From: Schizophyllum amplum
Taxonomy: Eukaryota > Basidiomycota > Agaricomycetes > Agaricales > Schizophyllaceae
Direction of reading: 5' to 3'
NCBI GenBank assembly: GCA_007026445.1
Contig: VDMD01000044.1
Span: 124,001 to 188,000 of the forward strand
Length of the DNA: 64,000 bases
Shown: positions 46,301 to 57,613 of the stretch, one piece after another
Layout of the letters: each line of letters starts with the position of its first letter
How positions within the stretch are numbered: the first letter of the stretch is position 1
Notes under the pieces: model-generated
The model's input: the letters and a program-made list of their open reading frames with translations, nothing else
What the model was told of the DNA's origin: nothing
Database searches by the model: none
Translations under genes and position numbers: made by a program

Positions 46301-48835
46301 GGCGAAGTCGACTGCGTCGTCGGGGGGGCGAAGCCGACTGCGTCGTCGAAGGGCGACTGTGTCGTCGAGGGGCGAAGCCGACTGCGTCGTCAAAGGGCGA
46401 AGCCGCCTGCGTCGTCGAAGGGGCGCAGGACGGCTGTCTTGAAGGGCGAAGATGGCGACTGCGTCGTCGAAGGGGCGAAGTCGACTGCGTCGAAGAGGCG
46501 AAGCCGACTGCGATGTTGAAGGGACGAAGGACAGCGATCTTGAAGGGGCGAACCCGACTGCGTCGTCGAAGGGGCGAGGACGGTAGCGACGCGTAGGGCG
46601 AAGCCGACTGCGTCATCGGGCGAGAGGGGACTGCGTCGTCGAAGGGCGAAGCCAACTGTGTCGTCGAGGCGAAGCCGACTGCGATGTTGAAGAGGCGAAG
46701 CCGACTGCGTCCGTCGGGCGAAGTCGACTGCGTCGTCGGGGGGCGAACCTGACGGCGGTCTTGAGGGCGAAGCCGACGGCTGTCTTGAAGGACGAAGCCG
46801 ACTGCGTCGTTGAGGCGAAGCCGACTGCGTCGTCGAGGCGAAGCCGACTGCGACGTCGAGGCGAAGCCGACGGCGACGCGTAGGGCGAAGCCGACGGTCG
46901 TCGGGGGGCGAAGCCGACGGCGTCGTCGAAGGGGCGAAGACGGCGGTCGTCGAAGGGCGAAGCCGACTGCGTCATCGGGCGAAGCCGACTGCGTCATCGG
47001 GGGGCGAAGTCGACGGCGTCGTCGAAGAGGCGAAGCCGACTGCGTCGTTGAGGACGAAGCCGACTGCGCTGTCGAAGGGCGAAGACGGCGGTGTCGAAGA
47101 GGCGAAGCCGCCTGCGTCGAAGAGGCGAAGCTGACTGCGTCATCGGGGCGAGAGGGGACGGCGACGCTTGAAGAGGCGAAGCCGACTGCGACGCGTAGGG
47201 CAAAGACGGCGGTCTTGAAGTGGCGAAGTCGACTGCGTCGTTGAAAGGGCGAAGCCGACGGTCGTTGAGGGGCGAAGCCGACTACGTCGTCGAAGGGGCG
47301 AAGCCAACGGCGTCATCGGGGCGAAGCCAACGGCGGTCTTGAAGGGCGAAGCCAACGGTCTTGAAGGGGCGAAGAGGGGACAGTGACGGTGAAGAGGCGA
47401 AGCTGACTGCGTCATCGGGGCGAGAGGGGACGGCGACGCTTGAAGAGGCGAAGTCGACGGCAATCTTGAAGGGCGAAGCCGACCACGTCATCGAAGGGGC
47501 GAAGCCGACTGCGTCGTTGAGGCGAGGACGGCTGTCTTGAAGAGGCGAAGCCGAGGGCTGTCTTGAAGGGGCGAAGAGGGGACAGTGTCGAAGGGCGAAG
47601 CCAACGGTCCTGAAGGGCGAAGCCGACTGCGTCATCGAAGGGGCGAAGCCGCCTGCGTTGTCGGGCGAAGACGACGGCGGTGTCGAGGGGCGAGAGGGGA
47701 CGGCGACGGTGAAGGGACGAGGGCGCCGGTCTTGAAGGCAGGCGAAGCCGACTGCGCTGTCGAAGGGGCGAAGCCGACTGCGGTCTTGAAGGGGCTAAGC
47801 CGACAGCGTTGTCGAAGGACGAAGCCGACCGCGGTCTTGAAGGGGCGAGGCCGACTGCGTCGTTGAGGCGAAGCCGACAGCGACGTCGAAGGGCGAAGCC
47901 GACTGCGTCGAAGGGGCGAAGCCGACCGCGTTGTCGAAGGGCGAAGCCGACGGCGGTGTTGAAGGGACGAAGCCGACAGCGACGTCGAAGGGCGAAGCCG
48001 ACAGCAGCGAAGTTGAAGAAGACGGCGGTGTCGAAGAGGCGAAGCCGACTGCGATCTTGAAGGGCGAAGCCAACGGTCGTCGGGGGGCGAAGCCAACTGC
48101 GGTGTTGAAGGGGCGCAGGACGGTCTTGAAGAGGCGAGGACGGCGGTGTTGAAGAGGCGAAGCCAACGGTCGTCGAAGGGCGAAGCCAACGGTCTTGAAG
48201 GGCGAAGGACAGCGATGTTGAAGGGGCGAAGCCGACTGCGGCTTTGTAGGACGAAGACGGCAGCGAAGTTGAAGAAGACGGCTGTCTTGAAGGACTAAGC
48301 CGACGGCGGTCTTCAAGAGGCGCAGGACGGCTGTCCTGAAGGGGCGCAGGACGGCAGCGAAGTTGAGGACGAAGTCGACTGCGTCGTCGGGCGGAAGCCG
48401 ACTGCGTCATCGAAGGGCGAGAGGGGACGGCGTCGTCGAAGGGGCGAGAAGGGACCGCGAGGTCGAAGAGGCGCAGGACGGCTGTCTTGAGGAGGCAAAG
48501 CCGGCGAGTTGGAAGGCGATGGGCGGCGGTCTTGATAAGCGAAGCCGACTGCTGTCTTGAAGGCAGGCGAAGCCGACCGCGTCATCGGGCGAGAGGGGAC
48601 AGCGTTGTCGAAGGGGCGAAGACGGCCTTGAAGGCAGGCGAGGCCGACGACGTCGTCGAAGGGGCGAAGCCGACAGCGATCTTGAAGAGGCGAAGGGCGC
48701 CGATCTTGAAGGGGCGAAGCCGACGGCGGCGCTGAGAGGCGAAGACGGCGGTCTTGAAGGGCGAAGGGCGAGAATGGTCTTGAGGGGGTGAAGGGCGCCG
48801 GTCTTGAAGGGCGAGGGGACCGCAATATTGTAGGG
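43320..48835. repeat. Giant 24-27 bp minisatellite (GAAGCCGACTGCGTCGTCGA..)
   Basis: About 5.5 kb, roughly 200 degenerate units of 24-27 bp around GCGAAGCCGACTGCGTCGTC plus GAAGGG. Sub-variants (CCAACGG, GACGGCGGTCTTGAAG, GAGAGGGGAC) are scattered, not blocked, so units have been shuffled by recombination. A minus-strand frame of about 630 codons (46393-44498) and others are open only because of unit composition. The left border with the hexamer array is abrupt, within about 10 bp of 43315. Confidence 0.95.
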
Positions 48836-49715
48836 GGCGTCCAACGTGATTCGAAGATGGCGTCCGAAGTGATTCGAAGATGGCGTCCGAAGTGATTCGA
48901 AGGTGGCGTCTAGGGGGGCGTCTGTGAGTCGAAGGGGGCGTCTTCTTCGGTGGTCCGGGGGCGGTGTGCGGGGGGTCGGGGGCGGCGTCTGTGAGTTGTG
49001 GGGCGCCTCGAAGCTTTGCGTTCGACGAGACGGATCGAAGCTTCGTGTGAGACGGGTCGAAGCTTCGTGTTCGACGAGATGGGTCACTTCGCCGTTGTAA
49101 TATCCCAGGACCACTCCCCGCATCGAATCTGCGTACTGCCCGCGTCGAATCCGAGACTATGTCGCATCGGACGACGGTGGGTTGGACGACAAGTGGTATG
49201 GCGCGTCTGACGATGTCGATGTTGGGTTATGGCGCGTCGGACGCAAGGCCGGGATCCGTGCTTGTGGGCCGGTGATGTTGAGCTCTGACCGAGGTCTTCG
49301 CGGGCTATCCCGAGGTCTTCGCGGGCTATCCCGAGGTCTTCGCGGGCTATCGCAAGGGTCAACGGGTGATCATGAGGATAAGAGCAGTATGACGCACCAA
49401 GCCCGCTCCCCTACTCTAGATCTCTCCCCGAAACCCCAGCACGCACTCCAGTCAGCCCGCCGCGCCGTCTTCATCCGCTCGTTTTACGGTCTCGCGCCAA
49501 AGTGTTGAGTATCGAGCTCCCGTCGCGTCTGAGAGTTTGTCCAGAGCAAGAAGAAGCTGAGAGTCAAGAAGAAGCTGAGAGTCAAGAAGAAGCTGAGAGT
49601 CAAGAAGAAGCTGAGAGTCATGAGCGTCGATGATAATGGCAAACCGGAAGGACAATGACATGGCCAAAGCCTACTGTCAATGACATGGCCAAAGGGGGAG
49701 AGCATTGCAGAGTGC
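48836..49715. repeat. Short arrays and dispersed repeat at the array edge
   Basis: GTGATTCGAAGATGGCGTCC, about 22 bp, three copies at 48845-48910; GGTCGAAGCTTCGTGT at 49030-49075; 21-bp CCGAGGTCTTCGCGGGCTAT, three and a half copies, 49295-49360; the direct repeat shared with 34.5 kb at 49350-49470; 18-bp GAAGAAGCTGAGAGTCAA, about four copies, 49546-49620. Confidence 0.8.
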
Positions 49716-52090
49716 GTCATCAAGTCACGTGATATCATGTTCGATTTCCTTTCAAGTTGAAGTTCACAATTAATGAACTTCAAGCTCGGGTTCGATTTCC
49801 TTCAAGTTCGGGTTCGCACACAGTAGAAGCTCGGGTTCGCAAGCAGTAGCGGCGCGGCGCGCCCGGGGAGGGGAGGGACGGCTGTCGCGTACCTGCATGG
49901 CATGTCGCACACCTGTATGGCATGTCGCGTACCTACATGGCATGTCGCGTACCTGTATGGCATGTCGCACACCTGCATTGCATGTCGCGTAAGTACCTGC
50001 ACTGTGGCATGTCGCGTACCTGCATGGCACGATAGTTGACCAAACCGTGAGAGAGAGAGAGGAGCTCACGCTCACCTGCGGGCCATCCAGTCGGCTCCTT
50101 CTCACCTGCGGGCCATCCAGTCGGCTCCTTCAACGTCGATGGGACAGGATATATCGGACCGCAGCTTACATAGCGGGAAATTGAGCGTTCTGGGAGGTCC
50201 GATGGGCGGCAGAGAACTCCGACGGGCGGTTGGCCTGGCTCGCTCTCGAGCGCTGAATTACTGATACGCAGCAGCCGCGTTCTCTCGAGCTCGACGCATT
50301 TCCTCGAGCTCAACGCACGTGTCATCGGGCTCAACAGATCCCGCAGGTCTGCCGGTGCTCGCTTTCGGAGGTTTGCCTCAGCAGACGTCGAGATGGCCTC
50401 AAGAGATTTTCATCGACGTGCACGAATTTGCCACGCAGACATATGAGTTTGAATATCGGATAGGGTGAAGACATGATGGTAGAATAGAGTGAAGACACAG
50501 TGATCACATGTCGTGTACGTCAATCATCCTGGTAAAAGCGAGGTCACCGTCCGTCGTGCAGGGAGCGAGGTCACCGGCCGTCGTGCAGGGAGCGAGAGAT
50601 GAGTCCACAACGCGATGTGGCATCGTGCGAAGGAAGGGCAGAGTCGTGCGAAGGGAGGGCATCGTGCGAAGGAAGGGTAGAGTCGTGCGAAGGAAGGGCA
50701 TCGTGCGAAGGGAGGGCAGGAAGACGTGGATATCTTACAACCAGACGCGGATATACTAAAGACAGACGCTGTGTCGAACGGATATGCATACGGCGAGGAT
50801 GTATGAGGCGAGGATGCATACGGCGAGGATGTATGAGGTGAGGATGCACGAGGCAAGGATGCATGAGACGAGGATGCATGAGACGAGGATGCATGAGACG
50901 AGGATGCACGAGGCGAGGATGCATGAGGCGAGGATGAATGAGACGAGGATGTATGAGGCGAGGATAAGTACATGAGGCAAGGATGCACGAGACGAGGATG
51001 CATGGGGCGAGGAACGACGAGCGAGGCGAACAGCCGAATCCACGACGAGCGAGGTGAACAGCCGAATCCACGACGAGCGAGGTGAACAGCCGGATCCCCC
51101 GACGGGCGAAACAGACGAGTTCATGACGCACAAGCCGAAAGGTCAAACGCACGCACCACAGTCAAATCAATCGTCCCGTCGGCGGCGTAACGTATGGGTA
51201 TACGCCGTAATGTATGGGTATACGCCATAATGTATGGGTATACGTCGTAATGTATGGGTATACGCTCCCCTTGCTTGACCTGATGGAGCATCCGTCAGTA
51301 AGAGACATAACGAAGACCGAGTACGAGACATAGCGAAGACTGAACTACAAGACGTGAGGGTTTCGGACCAGTGGACGCAAGACCGAACTACAAGACGCAA
51401 GAGTTTCGGACGAGCGCGACAGAAGGTGGGGGTAAACGAATGCGATGAGGCGGGAGAGGGAACGAATGTAAGGACGCGGGAGAGGAAACGAGTGCGACGA
51501 GGCGGGAGAGGGAACGAGTGCGATGAGGCGGGAGAGGAAACGAATAGAGGAAACGACTGCGAAAAGACATGAGAGGAAACAAATGCGACGAGACATGAGG
51601 GAAAACAAATGCGAAAAGACATGAGGGGAAGCGGATGGCGCGACGTGAGGGCCCCGGACGAATGCGTCAAGGCACGAGGGTCAAAGGGCGATGACAACAA
51701 AGCGAACAACAGGACGCAAGCGCCTTGAACGAACACGATGGGAGCTGAGGTACGCAACGAGACGTGAGGGACGCGAGGAGACGTGAGGGACGCGAGGAGA
51801 CGTGAGGGACGCGAGGAGACGTGAGGGTAAAGCAATCGACAGGAAGTGAGGGCCACGATGGGAGGTGAGGGCCCGGACGAATGCCGGGACACAACGAGAC
51901 GCGAGGGAATGAACGCAACAAGATGTAAGACGTGAGGGACGAGATGAGATGTGAGAGGAAATTGTGACATGAGGGTGAAGGAATACCACGAGACGCAAGG
52001 GAGAACAAGCACGACGAGGCACGACGGTAAATCTGGGATGCTACGCCAGATAAACCTCCACAGCGCCCCGGAAACGCACTCCGACTTCAG
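49716..52090 (-). repeat. Left arm of an imperfect inverted repeat
   Basis: Read on the minus strand this interval resembles 55850-57400 on the plus strand. Shared anchors include the GTCACGTGAT/ATCACGTGAC region, SLEAIS.SAEANLRK and SALESE blocks, the AADGTIDLT exon end, and the LLSSPFDPRALTHSSGALTS reading. Internal tandem units differ between arms: 20-bp CATGGCATGTCGCGTACCTG, about seven copies, 49885-50035; 30-bp duplication 50070-50130; GAAGGGCAGAGTCGTGC 50625-50720; GAGGATGCATGAGxCGAG 50790-51005; 20-bp GGGTATACGCCATAATGTAT 51190-51265; and GACGTGAGGGACGCGAGGA 51750-51830. Confidence 0.75.
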
Positions 52091-52240
52091 AAAAGTCCCC
52101 GACGCGCAGAGGGAGGGGGGTGACGAACCGCGCACATCGCCGGCCTCGGACGCGATCCATCCCATCGACGACTTCCGTGCCACGTCCGTGGACTCTGTGT
52201 CGTACACCATCTGTCTCAACTCGTGTGGTGAACCGTTCGA
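51163..52240 (-). pseudogene. DUF7918-like relic, copy A
   Basis: The minus strand begins near 52240 with ERFTTRVETDGV, then after a small deletion changes frame to GWIASEAGD (about 52160-52135), the signature of the first DUF7918 exon; it ends at 51297-51163 with VKQGERIPI..AADGTIDLT, the family C-terminus, lengthened by the 20-bp tandem insertion. The exons expected between these ends are absent and replaced by tandem repeats, and the start has a frameshift, so it is a broken copy. It is head-to-head with copy B. Confidence 0.65.
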
Positions 52241-52373
52241 ATGAACAAGGATGCGCGTCTGTTCGAATCGACTCGGAGGTGGTGGACAGGAGCAAGGTGG
52301 TGAACAAGAGCAAGCCGCAATGATACGATAAAGTCAGCACCAGAAGTTGACCAGAAGACAGAAGCGCGCGCCG

Positions 52374-54108
52374 CACTGTGGACCCAGCGTCGGGTTACGG
52401 TCACCATGCAGTCACCGTGCCACTACCCTATAATTGGGTAATTGACACTATTCACCCAGCTATCGGGTGAGGGGAGGGTGAAGGGAGGGTGACTTTTGCA
52501 CTGGGTGAATTTCACCTGAGTTCGGGCATTCACTCGCCGCGGAGGTTATTGTCACTGCATGACTTCAGCGGGTCCGACCGGTGGGTGACTGTTGACACCT
52601 TCTACAGGTCGCTTTGACGGTCACGTAGACCACATCTACAAGTATATACATCACGTTCTATCCCTCTTTGTCACATAGTATGGGCTTGATTTATCTTGCC
52701 GGCACTGCGTCTATGTTCATCTTCGGCCACGTGCAATGGACTGCACAACAAAGAATAACAAAAAAATCGTGCTCGGCCGCGACTCAGATACTTATGTCGC
52801 ACTGACGTCGAGATGCACACGATTGAAGTCAACAACAAAGAACGAACGGGAACTGAACCGCGTCCTGTCACAGGACGTGATAGATCACGTGAGCTGACGT
52901 GGCGCCATCTGTAGTTCCGAAAACTCTAAGTCCGTCTTGCTGCTGTCCACCATCGCTCAACGTCAACGGCTCTGAGTCTCCGCCAGGCTGGACGTAGGAA
53001 GATGTGACCGCTTCGACCTCGCTTACTGAACTCTCCTCTGTCTATGGTCTCACAGCTTTGTCCAGCACCAACCCTCCTCGTTCCAGATTGGCGCGTACGC
53101 CGTATCGACACTTTGCCTCGCCAGCCCAAGACCACGGACTACTCAGCCCGCGGGCAGCCCGTTGCCGGAGCTCATCAAGCAGGTCGACACGTACCAGCGA
53201 GGAGATCGTCAAGAAGGTCGTCGCTGCGGGCGAGTGTATGCCGCGTCGACGTCAGGCAGCGGCTTATTAGCGTCGGTGTCGACAGCTGACCACTCGGCCA
53301 TACCAGCTTGATCTTGAAGGGTTCCCGATGTTGGTTTCTACGGCGCTGCTGAACGCGTCAGCTGTCATCGCCGTGCCAGCTCTCACTGCCGCAGCCCCGC
53401 GTTGGGTCGGCTGTCTCGAGTTCTCGAGGTACGTCGTCGTCAAAAGATAATGTATATTCACTCACTTGTTGCTTTCAGCGACCGTATAGCGCACTCAGGT
53501 ACCCGTTCAGCCCCACCGCCAAACCTCCCGCTCGGCCACCCGATCTACCGGCTCTTCTCCCCGTCGAACCCTTAGCTGTACCCCCCATTCAGGCTACGGC
53601 TCTGTCCTCTGACGATGTTGCTCGACGTCATGCACGACATCCACCGATGCCCAACGATCACGTTGCTAGCGGCGGACGCAGCGTCGACGGTGACCGCGAC
53701 GAACTCGGCCAGGCCAGCCCCCGCTCTGGTGCAGGCCGCCGCTGAGGTTGTCTGTACATCTTAGGCCTGCAAGGAGTGCTAGAAGCAAGGCGGTTGATTC
53801 TAAAATAACCTTTCATGTGCTGCCTGTAATCACCGTGTATATGGGTGACAATTGCCGTTAACCAAGTCATTCAGTGAAAACACACGGCGACGACGTTGGG
53901 TGAAAACGGACAAATGCCTGGTTTGAACTACCCTGTTCTCACCATGCCATTCACCCGTCTTTCACCCGCTACGTATTCAGTGGCATTCACCCAATAATTT
54001 GGTGGATGCCCGGTGGGACGGGTTATCCGAACTGAATTTTCAAGTGATTGTGACTGAGTATTCGGGTGGTTTTTTGGGTGAGTGTAACCCGGCTTCGGGT
54101 CCACAGTG
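52374..54108. mobile_element. CACTA-type (CMC/EnSpm-like) non-autonomous DNA transposon
   Basis: A 1735-bp element with termini CACTGTGGACCC (52374-52385) and the inverted GGGTCCACAGTG (54097-54108); the pairing extends inward as CGGGTTAC..TCACC on both sides. It is flanked by a 3-bp direct repeat CCG (52371-52373 and 54109-54111). CACT-starting TIRs with a 3-bp duplication define the CACTA superfamily. Subterminal GGGTGA/TCACCC words crowd both ends (52430-52560 and 53895-54080), as expected for transposase binding sites. No transposase is seen; the interior holds only short frames. It lies in the shared upstream region of DUF7918 copies A and B. Confidence 0.8.
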
Positions 54109-54236
54109 CCGCCGGTCCAGGCCGGTCCGTGATTCGGAACCGCAATTCGCGTGTCGTCATGTGCCCGTGACTCGTGCGGCTTGCTCCTGACGTCCACAAC
54201 TGTGACTCGAACGCAGACGCGCCTCCTCCTTTCGTT

Positions 54237-55831
54237 ATGAACTCCTTGGCTGTCGACCAGTTCACCGCTTGGATCGAGATAGACGGCGTTCCGGCCCCTG
54301 TATACGATGCAGCAACGGACGCGGCAGGGAAGTCAGCGACAGGATGGATCGCGTCCGAAGCAGGAAAGGGGCGTGGATGTTCTCGCCAGTATCTTCCTAG
54401 TCGGCTCACGCACTATGCAGTCCTTTACCGTGTGCTGGAGAGACATCTCGTGCGCATTTGACACGTCCGGCAAGGTCACCGTTGACGGCCATAAATGCGG
54501 GGCGACGCTCCACAGGGCGTCCGCCGGCCAACGCACCGTTCATCGCGGGGGCTTGCGTGTGTCCAAGACCTCCAGGCGCCCGTTCGTGTTCGCGCCCTTG
54601 ACAACCACCGGTGCGCCCCCCTTGCGCTGTCATGGAGCTCTGCTCACTTCAACTCTGCCCACCTCAACTCCAACTCTGCCAGACGACGATCGGTACCTCG
54701 ACGCGTCCCTCAACGGCCTTGGCGACGTTTGTCTGAAGATATACCACGTGGATAACATTGTCAGGGCCCCATTCAAACCTGGGCGAGCCATGGATGCTCC
54801 CAAAGTCCACGAGCGCGCGAAAAAAGCGGCAGGCCATCACGTCCAGTGCGTCAATCAGAAATCTAGACAATTACGCACCGCGCCCCCTCCTGCAACGTCA
54901 ACCTCCTGTATCGTCTTGATGATCCTCATCATTCCATAGACTCGGCACCCTGATCCGCGCTCACACACAACAACGAACCCAATCCAAGCACGTCGCCAAG
55001 GTTGCCGATTTCGTGTTCCGTTATCGGCCGTTGGGTGAGTTGAGCGCATGCGTAGTCGAAGGCGTCCAGTTTTCGCCGAGTTATCGCATGACATGTCGCT
55101 TTCCTGACATTGCATGACATGTCCCTTTCCTGACAAAGCTTGACTGTCGCTTCCTTGATAACGCTTGACTGACGTTTGCCCAGCACGACTGCAGGCCGAC
55201 GGTATCGCACCACTAGCCGAGGGCGCTGCACAGTCGAACGATGATGCGTTCGTCGAAGAGTCTGGAGACGCGGTCGACGAGTCTGGAGACGCGGTCAACG
55301 AGTCTGGAGACGCGGTCAACGAGTCAGGAGACGCGGTCAACGAGTCTGGAGATGCGGCACGGATACGGCAGCTAGAGGTGCTTTCCGCTTGTTGACTATG
55401 TCCTACGCGTCGTCTATTGTTCCGTTTCTGCGGGTGTCGTTCCCCGTGCCACACTTTGTGCGCTTTCCGTCGGCCGATCTTGCACCTCACGTCGAACTCA
55501 TCCCGCACTTTCATGCCTACCAATCTTGCGTCCCCCGTCGACTACTTATCTCGCATTCCACATCGACTGAACTCTGACCTCGCCGACTGAACTCTGACCT
55601 GGCCAACAGGCTGAGCTCGCTGAGCTACGGGGGCGCCGCCGCGAGGGGAGATGCGTCAAACACGAAGGGCGAGGAGGAGGCGTAAAGCGTGAAGCGCGAG
55701 GAGGAGGCGTCAAGCGTGAAGCGCGAGGAGGAGGCGTCAAGCGGGAAGGGCGAGGAGGAGGCGACAAGTCCGAGGTGAAGCAGGAGGCGGATACGAGCAT
55801 GGGTGAGGTGATTGATATGACGGAGGTGCGT
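54237..55831 (+). CDS. DUF7918-like protein, copy B (5' splice junction doubtful)
   Basis: Six exons fit the family pattern: 54237-54368, 54421-54610, 54683-54845, 54940-55034, 55184-55377 and 55610 to about 55831. Seen in order: FTAWIEIDG and WIASEAGK; SFTVCWRD; VTVDGHKCG; FVFAPL; YLDASLNGLGDVCLKIYHV; ERAKKAAGHHV; FVFRYRPL; LQADGIAPLA; then an ESGDAVN repeat (five 21-bp units, 55257-55350), an AELAELRGRRR segment, a GGGVKREAR repeat (27-bp units, 55665-55770) and a terminal GEVIDMTE. Phases agree from exon 2 to 6. The first intron lacks a GT at the expected place (GGAAAG|GGGCGT), so this copy may not splice correctly. DUF7918 is a fungal domain of unknown function. The end beyond 55831 is uncertain: a GTGCGT donor follows. 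Confidence 0.65.
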
Positions 55832-55849
55832 GTTACCTTCATTCTGTTC

Positions 55850-57540
55850 GTCGTGAAGTTCTCCTTGGTCCGGGGTGCTGTGGAGGTTTATCTGGCCATG
55901 CCGGAGGTTCTTGGTGGTGGTGGAGACCAGCATCCCGGATTGACCGTCGGTTCTCGTCGTGTGTGTTCTCCCTCACATCTCGTGGCATTCCTTAACCCTC
56001 ACGTCACGTCGCCTCTCGGTTTCCTTTCACGTTGCGTCGCGTTCGTCCACGCTCATGTCTCATTGCGTCCCTCACGTCTCGTTGCGTACCTCAGCTCCCA
56101 TCGTGTTCGTTCACGGCGCTCACGTCCTTTTGTTCGCTTTGTTGTCATCGCCCTTTGACCCTCGAGCCTTGACGCACTCGTCCGGGGCCCTCACGTCGCG
56201 CCGTCCGCTTCCCCTCATGTCTTTTCGCATTTGTTTCCTCTCATGTCTCGTCGCAGTCGTTTCCTCTATTCGTTTCCTCTAATGGCTCGTCGCATTCGTT
56301 CCCTCTCCCGCCTCGTTGCATTCGTTCCCTCTCCCGCCTCATCGCATTCGTTTACCCCCACCTTCTGGTGCGCTCGTTCGGAACCCTCATGTCTTGTATT
56401 TCGGTCTTCGTTATGTCTCTTACTGACGAATAAGTCGCATCAGATCAAGCAAGAGGAGCGTATACCCATACGTTGTGCCGCCGACGGGACGATTGATTTG
56501 ACCTCGGTGCGTGCCTTTGACCTTTCGGTTTGTGGGTCATGAACTCGTCTGTTTTGCCCGTCGCGGATTCGGCTTTTCCCCTCGCTCATCAGTCCTCACC
56601 TCATGCATCCTCGCCTCGGGCGTCCTCCCCCCATGCATCCTCGCCGTATGCATGCCCGTTCGACGCAGCGTCTGTCTGTAATATATCCGCGTCTTTCTGC
56701 CCTTCCTCTGCACAATGCCACATCGTGTTGTGGAGTCATATCTCTTGCTCCCTGCACGACGCTGACCTCGCTTTCACCAGGATGACTGACGCGGTATTCT
56801 GTACTACCATCATGTCCTTACTCTATTCAATATTCAAACTCGAATGTCTGTGTCGCCAATTCGTGTGTGTCGCCAATTTGTGTGTGTCGATGAAAAAATC
56901 CCTTGAGGCCATCTCGATGTCTGCTGAGGCGAACCTCCGAAAGCAGGCACCTGCACCTGCAGAACCTGCGGGGTCTGTTGAGCCCGATGACATGTGCGTC
57001 GCGTTCGAGGGAACACAGGTGATACGTATCAGTATTCAGGATTCAGCGCTCGAGAGCGAAGCCAGGCCAACCGCCCGTCGGAGCTCTCAGAAGGCTAGAT
57101 CTCCCGCTAAGCTGCGGTGCGATATCCTGTCCTGTCGACGTCGAAGGAGGGGACTGGACTTGAAAGAGTTGACTGGACTCGAGCCTGCAGGTGAGTGCGA
57201 ACCCGTCTTCCTCTCTCTCGTGTCACTGTTTGGTTGAATATACTGCTACACAGGTATGGGACAGCCGTCTCTCACCAAACTCGCGCTCGCCGTCTCTCAC
57301 CAGGCTCGCGCTCGCCGTTACTGCACGCGGACCCGAGCCCTGCGAGCAGGAAATCCGAAATCGAACGTTGTATCACGTGACTTGATGACGCACGCCCACA
57401 ACAAACACCAACAGGAAACGGCGGAGCGCCACGAGCATGATTTGGTGATGCCTACTTTTTACGGTTATGACACCTATTTCTATCATGGGTCGCCTATTTC
57501 TAGCGCGGGTCGTCTATTTCTAGCGCGGGTCACCTAATTC
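55850..57540 (+). repeat. Right arm of the imperfect inverted repeat
   Basis: Counterpart of 49716-52090 (see there). It contains repeats such as CGTCGCATTCGTTTCCTCTC (about 56225-56350) and CTCATGCATCCTCGCCTCGG (about 56590-56660), a second open block at 56886-57190 reading SLEAISMSAEANLRK, and at 57470-57530 three TCGCCTATTTCTAGCGCGGG copies. Confidence 0.75.
56434..56506 (+). pseudogene. DUF7918-type C-terminal exon relic, copy C
   Basis: The plus strand reads HQIKQEERIPIRCAADGTIDLTS and then a GTGCGT donor. The earlier exons of this copy are not recognisable; the upstream 500 bp is a tandem repeat. Confidence 0.55.
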
Positions 57541-57613
57541 TAATGTGAGTGCACAGCACTATTGTAACGGCAGGTGGTGGCTTGCGCGTTTTTATTGTGT
57601 TTTATAGCCTCTG

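Noticed and set aside
44498..46393. 631-codon minus-strand frame in the giant minisatellite
   Set aside because: Other frames over the same DNA are similarly open and residues merely reflect the unit. Kept only as a possible overgrown tail in the findings.
55257..55350. CRISPR-like array
   Set aside because: Direct 21-bp units without spacers, inside a coding exon of a eukaryotic gene; the same applies to all other tandem arrays here.
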